From NCBI RefSeq assembly GCF_042655385.1, contig NZ_JBHSMA010000003.1:434001-498000 (forward strand): 64,000 nucleotides of DNA, written 5' to 3'. Below the pieces are notes generated by a model that was given only the letters and a program-made list of their open reading frames with translations, did no database searches and had not been told where the DNA came from. Each line of letters starts with the position of its first letter. Position 1 is the stretch's first letter. Of the stretch, positions 37,676-46,614 are shown in pieces. The DNA is from Larkinella bovis (GTDB lineage Bacteria > Bacteroidota > Bacteroidia > Cytophagales > Spirosomataceae). The position numbers and the translations under genes are program-made.

Positions 37676-37712
37676 CTGTCCGACAGCGAACGAAAACCGT
37701 CCGCAAGCGGAC
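37676..37712 (+). promoter_or_regulatory. tandem palindromic operator upstream of permease 12
   Basis: CTGTC-C-GACAG (37676-37686) is followed by GTCCG-CAAG-CGGAC (37699-37712). The GTCC cores are exactly 21 bp apart, as upstream of permease 7. Confidence 0.65.
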
Positions 37713-37767
37713 AAATGAAGTGATGAGTCTTTTAGTAGCCTATTGATAATTAGTGATTTATCTTTAT

Positions 37768-37783
37768 TGGTATATTGTTTGAG
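37768..37783 (+). promoter_or_regulatory. candidate sigma-54-type -24/-12 promoter
   Basis: TGGTATATTGTTTGAG matches TGGYAYR-N4-TTG but has A in place of the -12 C. It lies 55 bp after the palindrome and 44 bp before the ATG. Confidence 0.5.
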
Positions 37784-37827
37784 TATCCTGAACCGGTGCC
37801 TTGAACGAACAGTGAACAACGAACAGT

Positions 37828-40236
37828 ATGCTACGGAATTATCTGAAGATTGCCTTTCGCAATCTCTTGAAACACAAAACGTTCGGCTTTATCAACATTG
37901 TCGGCGTGGCCACAGGGCTGGCGTGTTTTCTGCTGATTGCGCTCTACGTGCGGGACGAACTCAGTTTTGACCGATTCCATACCAAAGCCGACCGGACGTA
38001 CCGGGTGCTGCGAACCTTCCTGAATGCCAACGACGGCACGGTGGAACTGAAATTAGGGACCGTGGCTCCGCCCTTTGGCCCGCTGATCAAGCAGGATTTT
38101 CCGGAGGCCGAACAGGTCGTGCGGACGCTCGAAAACGGCGCTTTGGTCAAATACGGCGAGCATACGTACAACGAAAACCGGGTGCTTTTTGCCGAAGAAA
38201 ATATCTTCAAGGTACTGGATTTCAAGGTGACGAGCGGTAACCCGGAGCGGGCGCTGGCGAACCCTTTCTCGATCATGCTGTCGCAGCCAATGGCCGAAAA
38301 ATACTTCGGGAAAACGTCGCCGATGGGCAAAAGTATCCGGCTGAACAACCAGTTTGACTTTATGGTAACGGGCGTTTTTGAACCGCTGCCCGCGCAGTCG
38401 CACATTCATCCGGATTTTCTGGCGTCCTTTACGACCCTGAACGACAACCGCATTTACGGCGCCGAAGGACTGCGGACCAATTGGGGCAACAACTCCTTTC
38501 TGACCTACGTGCTGCTGGCGAAAGGCGCGAATCCGGATAAACTCGTGAACGCCTTTCCGGCCTTTCAGAACCGGCGCATCGGCCCCAAAGCGTCCACCTA
38601 TTCGCTGCTGAATCTGCAAAAACTGACCGCTATTCACCTGCGTTCGGACACCGACGACGGTCTCGAAGCCGACGGCGATATCCGGTATGTGTACCTCTTT
38701 TCCGCCATCGGCCTGTTCATTTTGCTCATTGCCTGTATCAATTACATGAACCTGGCAACGGCCCGCTCGGGCAGCCGGGCCAAGGAAGTGGGCATGCGGA
38801 AAGTAGTGGGGGCGGAGCGAAGCCAACTGGTGGGGCAATTCCTGAGCGAATCGATTCTGCTGGTGATTTTTGCGCTCGGGCTGGCGGTAATGTTCGTGAT
38901 CCTTTGTTTGCCGGCGCTGAATAATTTTACCCAGAAACAGCTCACGCTAAGTCAATTGGTCCACCCGGTTTTTCTGGGCATTGTGGCCGGCATTACACTG
39001 CTGACCGGCCTGGTGTCGGGCAGTTATCCGGCTTTCTTCCTGACCTCCTTCCAGCCCATTAGTGTCCTGAAGGGAAAAATTGCGTCGGCCATGCGGGCGG
39101 GGCGGTTTCGGCAGGTACTCGTCGTGACGCAGTTTACGATTGCTGCGGTGTTGATTATCAGTACCGTGGTGGTGTACAACCAGATGGATTATATCCGGAA
39201 TTACAAACTGGGGTATCAGAAAGACCAGATGATTCTGGTGCGGATGGTGGAGGACTCGACGATCGATTACGAAGCGCTGAAACAGGAACTGAAACGCAAC
39301 AGCGCGATTCTGGAGGTCGGGCAATCGTCGCGGGTGCCGTCGGGGCGGCTGCTGGATTCCTGGGATGCGTACGTGGCGAAGGGCGACAGCATGGCACCCT
39401 CGAAAGTGGGGCTGAAAGCCCTATCGATCGATCACGATTTTATTCCGGCCTACGGCATGAAAATGGCCGCGGGGCGTAACTTTTCCCGGGCCTACGCCAC
39501 CGACGACACGGCCGCGTTCATCCTGAACGAGACGGCCGCTCGGATGCTGGGCTGGAAAGACCCGGCCCAGGCTATCGGAAAAGCATTTGGCTACGGGAAA
39601 CGGCGCGGGCAGATTGTCGGCATTACCAAAGATTTTCATTTTGAATCCCTGCGCCAGTCGATTGCGCCGATTGCTATGTTCCTGCTACCGGAACGCAACA
39701 ACTGGCTCTCGCTTCACGTCGCGGGCGGAGCGGGCCTGCAAAATGGCCTGGCGCATCTGGAATCCGTCTGGAAACGCCATTTTCCGGAGCGACCTTTTAC
39801 GTACGAGTTTCTGGATCAGCGGTTTGGTCGCTTATACACTACGGAACAAACGCAGCAAACCCTGTTCGGGATTTTTGCCGGGATTGCCATCCTGATTTCC
39901 TGCCTCGGGCTGTTTGGTCTGTCGATGTTTATGGCCGAGCAACGCACCAAGGAAATCGGAATTCGCAAGGTGTTGGGGGCCACCACCCCCAGCCTGGTCG
40001 CGCTGCTCTCCAAAGACCTGCTGAAACTGGTTGTGGTTGCCCTCGGACTGGCGTCGCCGGTGGCGTGGTGGGCGATGAGCAAGTGGCTCGAAGGCTTCGT
40101 GTACCGGACCAGCATCAGTCCCTGGGTGTTTATCCTGACGGCGGTTATCGCCATCCTGATTGCCTTCGCCACGGTTTCGTTTCAGTCTGTCAAAGCCGCA
40201 TTAACGAACCCGGTGAAGAGTTTGAAGAGTGAATAG
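37828..40236 (+). CDS. MacB/FtsX-type ABC transporter permease (array member 12)
   Basis: An 802-aa permease transcribed from its own promoter region. The N-terminus is MLRNYLKIAFRNLLKHKTFG and TM1 is IVGVATGLACFLLIALYVRD. Signatures are EVGMRKVVGA and EIGIRKVLGA, and the C-terminus is ALTNPVKSLKSE (Thr for Met). The sigma-54-like element and palindromes shared with member 7 suggest that these two units answer the same signal even though they lie 20 kb apart. No ATPase gene accompanies it. Confidence 0.93.
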   Translation: MLRNYLKIAFRNLLKHKTFGFINIVGVATGLACFLLIALYVRDELSFDRFHTKADRTYRVLRTFLNANDGTVELKLGTVAPPFGPLIKQDFPEAEQVVRTLENGALVKYGEHTYNENRVLFAEENIFKVLDFKVTSGNPERALANPFSIMLSQPMAEKYFGKTSPMGKSIRLNNQFDFMVTGVFEPLPAQSHIHPDFLASFTTLNDNRIYGAEGLRTNWGNNSFLTYVLLAKGANPDKLVNAFPAFQNRRIGPKASTYSLLNLQKLTAIHLRSDTDDGLEADGDIRYVYLFSAIGLFILLIACINYMNLATARSGSRAKEVGMRKVVGAERSQLVGQFLSESILLVIFALGLAVMFVILCLPALNNFTQKQLTLSQLVHPVFLGIVAGITLLTGLVSGSYPAFFLTSFQPISVLKGKIASAMRAGRFRQVLVVTQFTIAAVLIISTVVVYNQMDYIRNYKLGYQKDQMILVRMVEDSTIDYEALKQELKRNSAILEVGQSSRVPSGRLLDSWDAYVAKGDSMAPSKVGLKALSIDHDFIPAYGMKMAAGRNFSRAYATDDTAAFILNETAARMLGWKDPAQAIGKAFGYGKRRGQIVGITKDFHFESLRQSIAPIAMFLLPERNNWLSLHVAGGAGLQNGLAHLESVWKRHFPERPFTYEFLDQRFGRLYTTEQTQQTLFGIFAGIAILISCLGLFGLSMFMAEQRTKEIGIRKVLGATTPSLVALLSKDLLKLVVVALGLASPVAWWAMSKWLEGFVYRTSISPWVFILTAVIAILIAFATVSFQSVKAALTNPVKSLKSE

Positions 40237-40335
40237 TGAGCTGGGAGTAAACGGATTAAAGGATTGACAGGATATGAAAAAGGGCGCGGTAGCTCATCCG
40301 TTCATCGTTTATTCGGTGTAACCCCGGTTCACAGA
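40237..40335. repeat. intergenic repeat (copy 2, related to 643-724)
   Basis: This segment shares GCGGTAGC, then ATTCGG and TGTAACCCCGGTTC, with the repeat after the ATPase gene, with several small gaps. Its own arms pair only weakly. It may also serve as the 3' end of the permease transcript. Confidence 0.45.
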
Positions 40336-40414
40336 TGCCGTTCCTGTAAAATCAATTCCTTTCAACCCGGTGGCGCTTTATTTTGCGTAGATTGATCCGT
40401 AAAGCTGCTCCATC

Positions 40415-41584
40415 ATGCGTACCTTCTTTTCCGGTTCGGTTCGAAAACCGGCCAAACCCAAAAAGTCCTTCCTGCGGGAATGGTTCGACTCGATTCTGTT
40501 TGCGGTCATTGCCGCCACCCTGATCCGGTTTCTGACCTTCGAAGCCTACGCCATTCCGACGCCTTCGATGGAAAACAGCCTGATGGTAGGCGATTTTTTG
40601 TTTGTCAGCAAGCTGCATTACGGCATCCGGACTCCAACAACTCCCTTGCAGGTGCCGCTGACCCACCAGAAAATCTGGGGAACCGACGTTCCGTCGTACC
40701 TCGACTGGATTCAACTGCCCTCGTACCGGCTGCCCGGTTTTACGCAGGTGAAAAACGGCGACGTGGTGGTGTTCAATTTTCCGCCCCCGAAACCGGGCGA
40801 ACCCGATCACCCGGTGGATTTACGAACGAACCTGATCAAACGCTGCATCGGGATTCCGGGCGACAAACTGGCGATTCGGCAGGAAGGGGTGTACATCAAC
40901 GGCAAGGTGTTTCCGGCCCCTGCGCGTTCCCAGACCACCTATTTTATCCGAACGACAGAAGCGCTGAATGAGCGGTTTTTCCGGAAATACAACATTGTCA
41001 ACGATTACGTTTCGGCGGAAGGGCCCTTCATCAACTGGCAGCCGATCGAAACCTACCACGAAGCGACCAAAACCGCCGTGCTGGCGGGCTATCAGGTGAC
41101 GACGACCGCCGAAACCATCGCCCGGATTAAAGAACTCGATTGGGTGAAAAGCGTCGAATTGCTGACGGAGCCGGTAAACCAGCCGGAACCGGGGATTTAC
41201 GGCGGAGCGGCTTTCCCGTGGAACCGCGACAATTTTGGCCCGATCACCATTCCGAAAGAAGGCATGACCATTCCGATCAATCCGCAAACCATCGCGGTCT
41301 ACGGCCCGGTGATCAGCCGGTATGATGGCAACGAGAAGGTGGACGTAACCCCGACGGGCCTTAAAATCGACGGGAAACCGGTCACGACTTACACCTTTAA
41401 ACAGGATTATTACTTCATGATGGGCGACAACCGGCATAATTCCGACGACTCGCGGTATTGGGGGTTTGTTCCCAAAGACCATATCGTGGGGAAGGCGGTT
41501 TTAGTCTGGATGTCGATTGACCCCACGCCGGCCACGGCCTGGGCCAAAATCCGCTGGAACCGGCTGTTTCGGGTGATTGAGTAG
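40415..41584 (+). CDS. lepB: signal peptidase I
   Basis: A 389-aa inner-membrane serine protease that removes signal peptides from secreted proteins. One N-terminal helix lies at about residues 24-42. The catalytic Ser51 is in PTPSMENSLMVGDFL and the general-base Lys142 is in LIKRCIGIPGDKL. Box E is MMGDNRHNSDDSRYWGFVP, near residue 330. The protein is longer than E. coli LepB because of an insertion between the Lys box and box E (about residues 160-300), common in Bacteroidota. It is not obviously linked to the permeases upstream. The ATG at 40415 gives a basic N-terminus before the helix. Confidence 0.95.
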   Translation: MRTFFSGSVRKPAKPKKSFLREWFDSILFAVIAATLIRFLTFEAYAIPTPSMENSLMVGDFLFVSKLHYGIRTPTTPLQVPLTHQKIWGTDVPSYLDWIQLPSYRLPGFTQVKNGDVVVFNFPPPKPGEPDHPVDLRTNLIKRCIGIPGDKLAIRQEGVYINGKVFPAPARSQTTYFIRTTEALNERFFRKYNIVNDYVSAEGPFINWQPIETYHEATKTAVLAGYQVTTTAETIARIKELDWVKSVELLTEPVNQPEPGIYGGAAFPWNRDNFGPITIPKEGMTIPINPQTIAVYGPVISRYDGNEKVDVTPTGLKIDGKPVTTYTFKQDYYFMMGDNRHNSDDSRYWGFVPKDHIVGKAVLVWMSIDPTPATAWAKIRWNRLFRVIE

Positions 41585-41715
41585 AAGCTCATCGGGCTCT
41601 GCAACTCCGATGAAGGCGGTTGCGGAGTTTAACTCCGCAACCGGGTCGGGCAAGATTTGCAATCTTGCCCCGCATGATATAAATCCGAAATCATCTTACA
41701 TCTGTAGAAGCGCTC

Positions 41716-42018
41716 ATGCTGTATTACACCCAAATCCTGTTTGTAAAACCGGGTCAGGAAACCGTCTTTCACTCGTTTGAAGACCAGGTACTGCCCTTGC
41801 TGGCGCGTTACAACGGCGAGCTGGTATACCGCGTCCGGCCATCGGAATCCGCCGTGGTGACAACCACGTTCGGCTATCCGTACGAAATTCACCTGGTGAC
41901 CTTTCCGGCCAAAGCGGATTTTGAAGCCTACCGCGACGATCCGCAGCGGTTGCAGTTTATCGACCTGAAAAACCAGTCGATCGACCGGGTTTTGCTGATC
42001 GAAGGCGTTGCGCTATGA
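41716..42018 (+). CDS. DUF1330/ABM-like dimeric alpha-beta barrel protein
   Basis: A 100-aa soluble protein with a ferredoxin-like pattern: strand LYYTQILFVKPG, helix ETVFHSFEDQVLPLLARY, strand ELVYRVRP, strand YEIHLVTFPAKADFEAYRDD, and a terminal strand. This resembles the DUF1330/antibiotic-monooxygenase-like dimeric barrel superfamily, whose members are often of unknown function. No catalytic residue can be assigned. It follows lepB by 131 bp. Confidence 0.65.
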   Translation: MLYYTQILFVKPGQETVFHSFEDQVLPLLARYNGELVYRVRPSESAVVTTTFGYPYEIHLVTFPAKADFEAYRDDPQRLQFIDLKNQSIDRVLLIEGVAL

Positions 42019-42101
42019 GCCGGTAGCTTGAGTTCTGGGTAATTTTCGGTAAAGTTGCCGGAGAATGCGGCTGTTAATGCCCGCTTTTACCCGAAAATTA
42101 C

Positions 42102-42902
42102 ATGGAAACCGTCCTTGACCTCCGACTTGCGGTATTGATCGACGCCGATAATGTGCCTTATTCCAACGTCCGGGGTATGCTGGAAGAGATTGCGAAATAC
42201 GGAACCCCGACCTTCAAGCGGATTTACGCCGACTGGACCAAACCAACCGTAGCGGGCTGGAAAACCGTACTGCTGGAAAATGCCATTACGCCCATACAGC
42301 AGTATAGTTATACGACGGGCAAGAACGCTACCGACTCGGCCATGATCATCGATGCGATGGATATCCTGTATACCGGACGGGTCGACGGTTTTTGCATCGT
42401 TTCGAGCGACAGTGATTTTACGCGGCTGGCCACGCGGCTGCGCGAAGCGGGGATGAAAGTCTTTGGCATTGGGGAGAAGAAAACGCCAACGCCGTTTATA
42501 TCGGCCTGTAACAAATTCATTTACCTCGAAATCCTGAAAAAGAACGAGGACGTGCCCGTGCTGCTACCGGCGACGGTGAAAAAACGATCCCGGAAGAAAA
42601 CCGTAGCCAAGCCCGTGGAACCGCCGGTGCAACCGCCGAAAGAACCCGAGGTCATTGGCAAGGTCAACCAGGAGGTGATCAAGATGATCGCCGATAGCAT
42701 CAACGACCTGGCGGACGAATCGGGCTGGGCGTTTCTGGGCGAACTGGGCAATTTACTACCCAAAAAACAGGCCGATTTCGATCCCCGAAACTACGGCTTT
42801 AAAAAACTGGTGCCCTTGCTGAAAAGCATCGAGCAGTTTGAGGTGGACGAGCGCGAAACCGGCAAAGGCAACATGAAATTAGTGTACGTTCGGGTGAAGT
42901 AA
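42102..42902 (+). CDS. NYN domain protein with OST-HTH/LOTUS domain (LabA/DUF88-like)
   Basis: A 266-aa predicted RNA-processing protein. The N-terminal NYN (PIN-like) nuclease domain, about residues 5-150, has LIDADNVPY, then NATDSAMIIDAMDIL and VSSDSDFTRLATRLRE, which carry the conserved acidic cluster. A basic and Pro-rich linker (KKRSRKKTVAKP) precedes a C-terminal OST-HTH/LOTUS domain (about 190-262; SGWAFLGELGNLL, YGFKKLVPLLKSI). This domain pair is well known in bacteria; the nuclease function is inferred from family residues. Confidence 0.9.
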   Translation: METVLDLRLAVLIDADNVPYSNVRGMLEEIAKYGTPTFKRIYADWTKPTVAGWKTVLLENAITPIQQYSYTTGKNATDSAMIIDAMDILYTGRVDGFCIVSSDSDFTRLATRLREAGMKVFGIGEKKTPTPFISACNKFIYLEILKKNEDVPVLLPATVKKRSRKKTVAKPVEPPVQPPKEPEVIGKVNQEVIKMIADSINDLADESGWAFLGELGNLLPKKQADFDPRNYGFKKLVPLLKSIEQFEVDERETGKGNMKLVYVRVK

Positions 42903-43096
42903 GCACGGGTTTGCATCCTGGAGCGCATCGTCTTGATTCCCGATCCGGAAAATCAACCAGCGGTTCTGTGGATAGCGAACGCGTTCCGGAAAGTGATATA
43001 ATTTAGGCTCCAGTGTGAGCCTGATCATTTTTTGAGCCATTTTTACCACCTATTTTTGAGCCTTCCATTTAAACCAAACCGTACCATTCTAAAAAC

Positions 43097-43342
43097 ATGA
43101 AGACCGAAAAAGTAATCATAAGCGTTTTGCTGGCGGCCACGGCCGGCGTTGCCCTGGGCCTCCTGTTCGCACCCGAAAAAGGCTCCAAAGTCAGAAAGAA
43201 AATAAAGCGCAAAGGGGAGGATTTTCTGGAAGATCTGAAAGATGAGTATGCCGGTTCCGTTAAAAGCCTCAAACGGAAAGTGGATGCCGTTTACGACGAT
43301 ATCGCCACGAAAGTGAAAGGTCAGCTGGAAGAAGTCAAATAA
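43097..43342 (+). CDS. YtxH domain-containing protein
   Basis: An 81-aa protein with a single N-terminal helix (VIISVLLAATAGVALGLLFAP) followed by EKGSKVRKKIKRKGEDFLED and a charged amphipathic helix. This is the YtxH/GvpP-like arrangement of small membrane-anchored stress proteins. The biochemical role of the family is unclear. It is monocistronic as far as the sequence shows. Confidence 0.85.
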   Translation: MKTEKVIISVLLAATAGVALGLLFAPEKGSKVRKKIKRKGEDFLEDLKDEYAGSVKSLKRKVDAVYDDIATKVKGQLEEVK

Positions 43343-43500
43343 GTTGTCGGGCTTTCTGTAATCAGACAAAAGGAGAAAGAGAAGGGGGTAGGTGTAATGC
43401 GTTGACAATCAATGCGTCGCTCTGCCTCCCTTCTCTTTTGCTTTGGTTCTCCTCTCTGGTATCCGGGCTTCACCGCATGGATACAACGCCTTTTTTCTTC

Positions 43501-43585
43501 TTTTCCCAAAAGTAGCAGGGATTGACTCATTTGTGACAGGCTTTTTTGGCCCGGAAGCGGACCTTTGATTCATCCAAACGGACAA
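43501..43585 (+). promoter_or_regulatory. conserved upstream region of the small secreted protein gene (copy 1)
   Basis: CCCAAAAGTAGCAGGGATTG (43505-43524), then ACTCATTTGTGACAG, then 21 nt, then ACCTTTG and TTCATCCAAACGGACAA. The same blocks with the same spacing precede the paralog at 51450. GTAGCAG and GTGACAG are imperfect direct repeats 21 bp apart. GACCTTTG is a near-match to the -7 box, without a clear -33. Confidence 0.65.
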
Positions 43586-43606
43586 TCAAACATACCCTTT
43601 AAAGCC

Positions 43607-44002
43607 ATGAAAACGATCCTCAAAACCCTGCTTGTCGCCTTGACATTGACCTTTGTTGGTTTCACTACTGCCGAAGCCGGCCAACCCATCGGCCGTCCTA
43701 AAAAAGCCGCTTCTTTCCAGAGCGTGATGTACCTCACCGCCGAAGGGAAAATCCAGGTTTCCCTGAACAAAGAAGTCGGTGGTGCGGTGGTGGTTCGCCT
43801 GAAAAACAGTAAGAACGCCGACCTCTACGTGCAGCATGTTGGGAAACGGCAGCATGCCGTCCGGATGCGGTTTGACGTTGGCGCTCTGCCCGATGGCGTT
43901 TATCAGGTGGAAATCAGCAACGGCCTGGAAAAAACGACTCAAACCGTAACCCTGATCACGCAGACGCCCACCGAACCGGCTCGTCTGGTTGCCATCAATT
44001 AA
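43607..44002 (+). CDS. small secreted beta-sandwich protein (paralog 1)
   Basis: A 131-aa exported protein: signal peptide MKTILKTLLVALTLTFVGF-TTAEA, then about 107 residues of beta-rich sequence. The C-terminal half (VRMRFDVGALPDGVYQVEIS) resembles the fold of DUF3244 and type IX secretion C-terminal domains, but the protein is almost only that domain. A paralog lies at 51049-51450 on the other strand with the same PKKAAxFQS segment and the same promoter blocks. The ATG at 43607 is chosen because it starts the signal peptide; the longer frame from 43565 adds a non-signal prefix. The function is unknown. Confidence 0.8.
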   Translation: MKTILKTLLVALTLTFVGFTTAEAGQPIGRPKKAASFQSVMYLTAEGKIQVSLNKEVGGAVVVRLKNSKNADLYVQHVGKRQHAVRMRFDVGALPDGVYQVEISNGLEKTTQTVTLITQTPTEPARLVAIN

Positions 44003-44044
44003 CCATGCGGTCGGAAAACCGCCCGTTCGAGCCCTGCCGGGAAG

Positions 44045-44070
44045 GCCGACCATCGGGGTCGGCTTTTCTT
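44045..44070 (+). terminator. rho-independent terminator
   Basis: GCCGACC-ATCGG-GGTCGGC is followed by TTTTCTTTT, 43 bp after the stop of the secreted protein gene. Confidence 0.85.
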
Positions 44071-44144
44071 TTATCCACTACCAGGCGGTTTTAAGCCCCG
44101 TTCCTTCGTACCTTGGACGTTTGTTGCTAATGCCCGATTTTTTG

Positions 44145-46109
44145 ATGAAGACCAAAATCCTGTTAGTGGATGACGAAGCCGATCAGGAAATCCTGTTTCG
44201 GCAACGCTTCCGGCAAGCCATTCACCGTGGTGTGTACGAATTTGTCTTTGCCCGCAACGGCAGTCAGGCCCTGGAAATCCTGGAAGAACAGGCCGACATC
44301 GACCTGCTGCTGACCGATATCAACATGCCCGGTATGGATGGGCTGACGCTGCTGGACCGGCTCTCGCAAGGCAGCGCCATCGTGCCCGCCGTCGTGCTGA
44401 CGGCCTATGGTGACCTGACGGCCATCCGAACCGCCATGAACCGGGGCGCGTTCGACTTTCTGACCAAACCCATTGACTTCGACGACCTCGAAGCAACGAT
44501 TGAAAAAAGCCGCCGGTATGTCCAGCAGTTGCGGGAAGCCCAGGAGTCGAAAGCCATCGACGCGATGAAAACCCGGTTTTTTACCAACATCTCCTACGAA
44601 CTGCGGGCACCCCTGTCGCTGATTATGTCGCCGGTTGACAAACTGCTGGAAACGGATGATTTACCGGACCACTTGCAACAGCCACTGGTGACGGTTCGGC
44701 GGAATGCCCGCCAGATTCTGCAACTCCTCAATCAGTTGATGGCCATCGACCAACTCGAAGCCCGGCAGGTGGATGTGGACGAGCAGATTGGGAATTTGCC
44801 CGGTTTTGTCGGTCAGCTGGTGGATCTGTTTCGTCCCTCGACCGACCTCAAGAAGCTCACGCTGGTCTATGAGACGGATTTACCCGGCGGTTATTACCGC
44901 TTCGATGCGGGCAAGTGGGAAACCATTCTCTTTATTCTGCTGACCAACGCCATCCGGTTTACCCCGGCGGGTACCATCAGCGTTGTCCTGACCCAGACGG
45001 ACCAGGGCGCCCGGTTGACCGTACGCGATACCGGCATTGGCATCAGTGCCCACAAACTGCCGCATATTTTCGATCGGTATTACCAGGGCGACAACCTGCG
45101 CATCCGGGCCAACGACATGACCGGCATCAGTCTGGCGCTGGTGCGGGAACTGGTCTTGCGATTGGGCGGCAACATTCAGGTCGAAAGTCAGATCGAAGGG
45201 GATCCGGGGGAACCGGGTACGGTTTTTACGCTCGAACTGCCGCTCCGGCGTACGTCCGGCGACGAGGATGCTCCGCTGGTGGAAGCGCCGTCGGTGGCAG
45301 TCGATCTGCCCGCACCAACGGCCGACTCGGCGGGCAAGGAACCTGCCGAATCGGCCGATTCGCCCCCGCTGGTGCTGGTGGTAGAAGATAACCCCGAACT
45401 CCGGGAATTTATGGTAGCGGAACTGGCAACGACGTACCGGGTCCGGTCGGCCACCAACGGCTACGAAGGCTGGATACTGGCCAAAGAGGAACTGCCCGCC
45501 GTGATCATTACCGACCTGATGATGCCGCGGCTCGACGGCCACGGGTTGATCGAACGACTGAAAGCCGATCCGGCAACCGATCACATTGCCGTGATGCTGC
45601 TGTCATCGAGTGCGGCTGAGACGCACCGGTTGCAGGGATTGACGCTCGGTGCCAACGACTACCTGACCAAGCCTTTTCACCTGGGTGAACTTCGGCTGCG
45701 GCTGCGCAACCTGCTCAGTCACCAGCAGCGGCTGCGCGAACACTACCGCCAGCAACTCGCTCAGCCCGATAGTGCCAATCCGTTGCAGAGTGTGGGCGAT
45801 GAGTTCCTGCGCAAGCTTTACACCCTCATCGAGCAACATCTGGACGACCCGACGCTGAGCGTGGAATGGCTGGCGGATGAACTGGCGATGAGCCGCAAGG
45901 CGCTTTATCTGAAAGTGCATAACCTGACGCACCTGTCGCCCGTCGAACTGATTCGGCAATACCGGCTCCGCAAAGCCATCGATCTGCTGCGGCTGGGACA
46001 CAGTGCCGCCGAAACAGCGTATATGGTCGGATTTGAAAGTCCGTCGTATTTCACGAAGGTTTTCCGGGAATTTTACCACCAGACTCCGACCTCGTACCGC
46101 AAGAAATAA
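44145..46109 (+). CDS. REC-HisKA-HATPase-REC-AraC hybrid regulator with degenerate H-box
   Basis: A 654-aa cytoplasmic hybrid two-component protein without a sensor or membrane domain. Order: receiver 1 (about residues 1-120, Asp58 in TDINMPGMDG, FLTKP); HisKA-like helices (about 140-210); HATPase (about 255-375, N-box TNAIRF, G1 DTGIGI); receiver 2 (about 405-525, Asp457 in TDLMMPRLDG, YLTKP); AraC HTH (about 550-654, LSVEWLADELAMSRKALYLK). The H-box reads TNISYELRAPL: Tyr151 (codon 44595-44597) replaces the phospho-accepting His, and the G2 box is weak (MTGISLAL). Autophosphorylation at the usual site should be impossible. Another in-frame ATG is at 44130. Confidence 0.92.
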   Translation: MKTKILLVDDEADQEILFRQRFRQAIHRGVYEFVFARNGSQALEILEEQADIDLLLTDINMPGMDGLTLLDRLSQGSAIVPAVVLTAYGDLTAIRTAMNRGAFDFLTKPIDFDDLEATIEKSRRYVQQLREAQESKAIDAMKTRFFTNISYELRAPLSLIMSPVDKLLETDDLPDHLQQPLVTVRRNARQILQLLNQLMAIDQLEARQVDVDEQIGNLPGFVGQLVDLFRPSTDLKKLTLVYETDLPGGYYRFDAGKWETILFILLTNAIRFTPAGTISVVLTQTDQGARLTVRDTGIGISAHKLPHIFDRYYQGDNLRIRANDMTGISLALVRELVLRLGGNIQVESQIEGDPGEPGTVFTLELPLRRTSGDEDAPLVEAPSVAVDLPAPTADSAGKEPAESADSPPLVLVVEDNPELREFMVAELATTYRVRSATNGYEGWILAKEELPAVIITDLMMPRLDGHGLIERLKADPATDHIAVMLLSSSAAETHRLQGLTLGANDYLTKPFHLGELRLRLRNLLSHQQRLREHYRQQLAQPDSANPLQSVGDEFLRKLYTLIEQHLDDPTLSVEWLADELAMSRKALYLKVHNLTHLSPVELIRQYRLRKAIDLLRLGHSAAETAYMVGFESPSYFTKVFREFYHQTPTSYRKK

Positions 46110-46224
46110 ACCCGGTTTTCCGGCTTTCGTTGGATGCCGGGCAGGATAGCGTACCCAACCGTCAGCGTCCGGCTGATGGGAATCGAATGGCAACCGGTGG
46201 GCGTTAATCCGGCCGGAAGATCAA

Positions 46225-46614
46225 CTAGGAAGCGATCAGGAGCGGACGTTCCCGGGTCAAAGCGGGTTGGGTAATTTCTCCCCATTTTCGAATCGGAAGA
46301 ACCTGCCCCCGGGACGAATCCGCCGAAATCCGGCGCATCAGGACCGGGATGGACCGCAACCGGTTGTGGTTTTTCATCTCGCGCAGGAAGGTTAGTCCGT
46401 CATCGGGGGATTTGGACAAATCGACCACAATCAGGTCGGGTAATACCGTCGTCGGGCGGAGCAGTTTTTCGATCAGCAGCTTGGTGGAATTATAAACCAC
46501 GACGGGGTAAGAGGCAAGATACGTCTCCATCCCGGGCACAACAAACACGCGATGATCAGAGACCCGGGTAATCATCACCACGTAGCGAGTAGCAATTTCG
46601 ACAGAGGAAGACAC
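46225..46614 (-). CDS. degenerate response-regulator receiver-like protein
   Basis: A 129-aa stand-alone protein with a receiver-like pattern. The strand LPDLIVVDLSKSPDDGLTFL retains the candidate phospho-Asp, and HNRLRSIPVLM matches the alpha-4/beta-4 region. The N-terminal acidic pair is absent (MITRVSDHRVFV) and no KP motif follows. It may be a phosphorylation-independent partner of nearby kinases. It converges on the hybrid regulator gene. Confidence 0.5.
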   Translation of the reverse strand: MSSSVEIATRYVVMITRVSDHRVFVVPGMETYLASYPVVVYNSTKLLIEKLLRPTTVLPDLIVVDLSKSPDDGLTFLREMKNHNRLRSIPVLMRRISADSSRGQVLPIRKWGEITQPALTRERPLLIAS

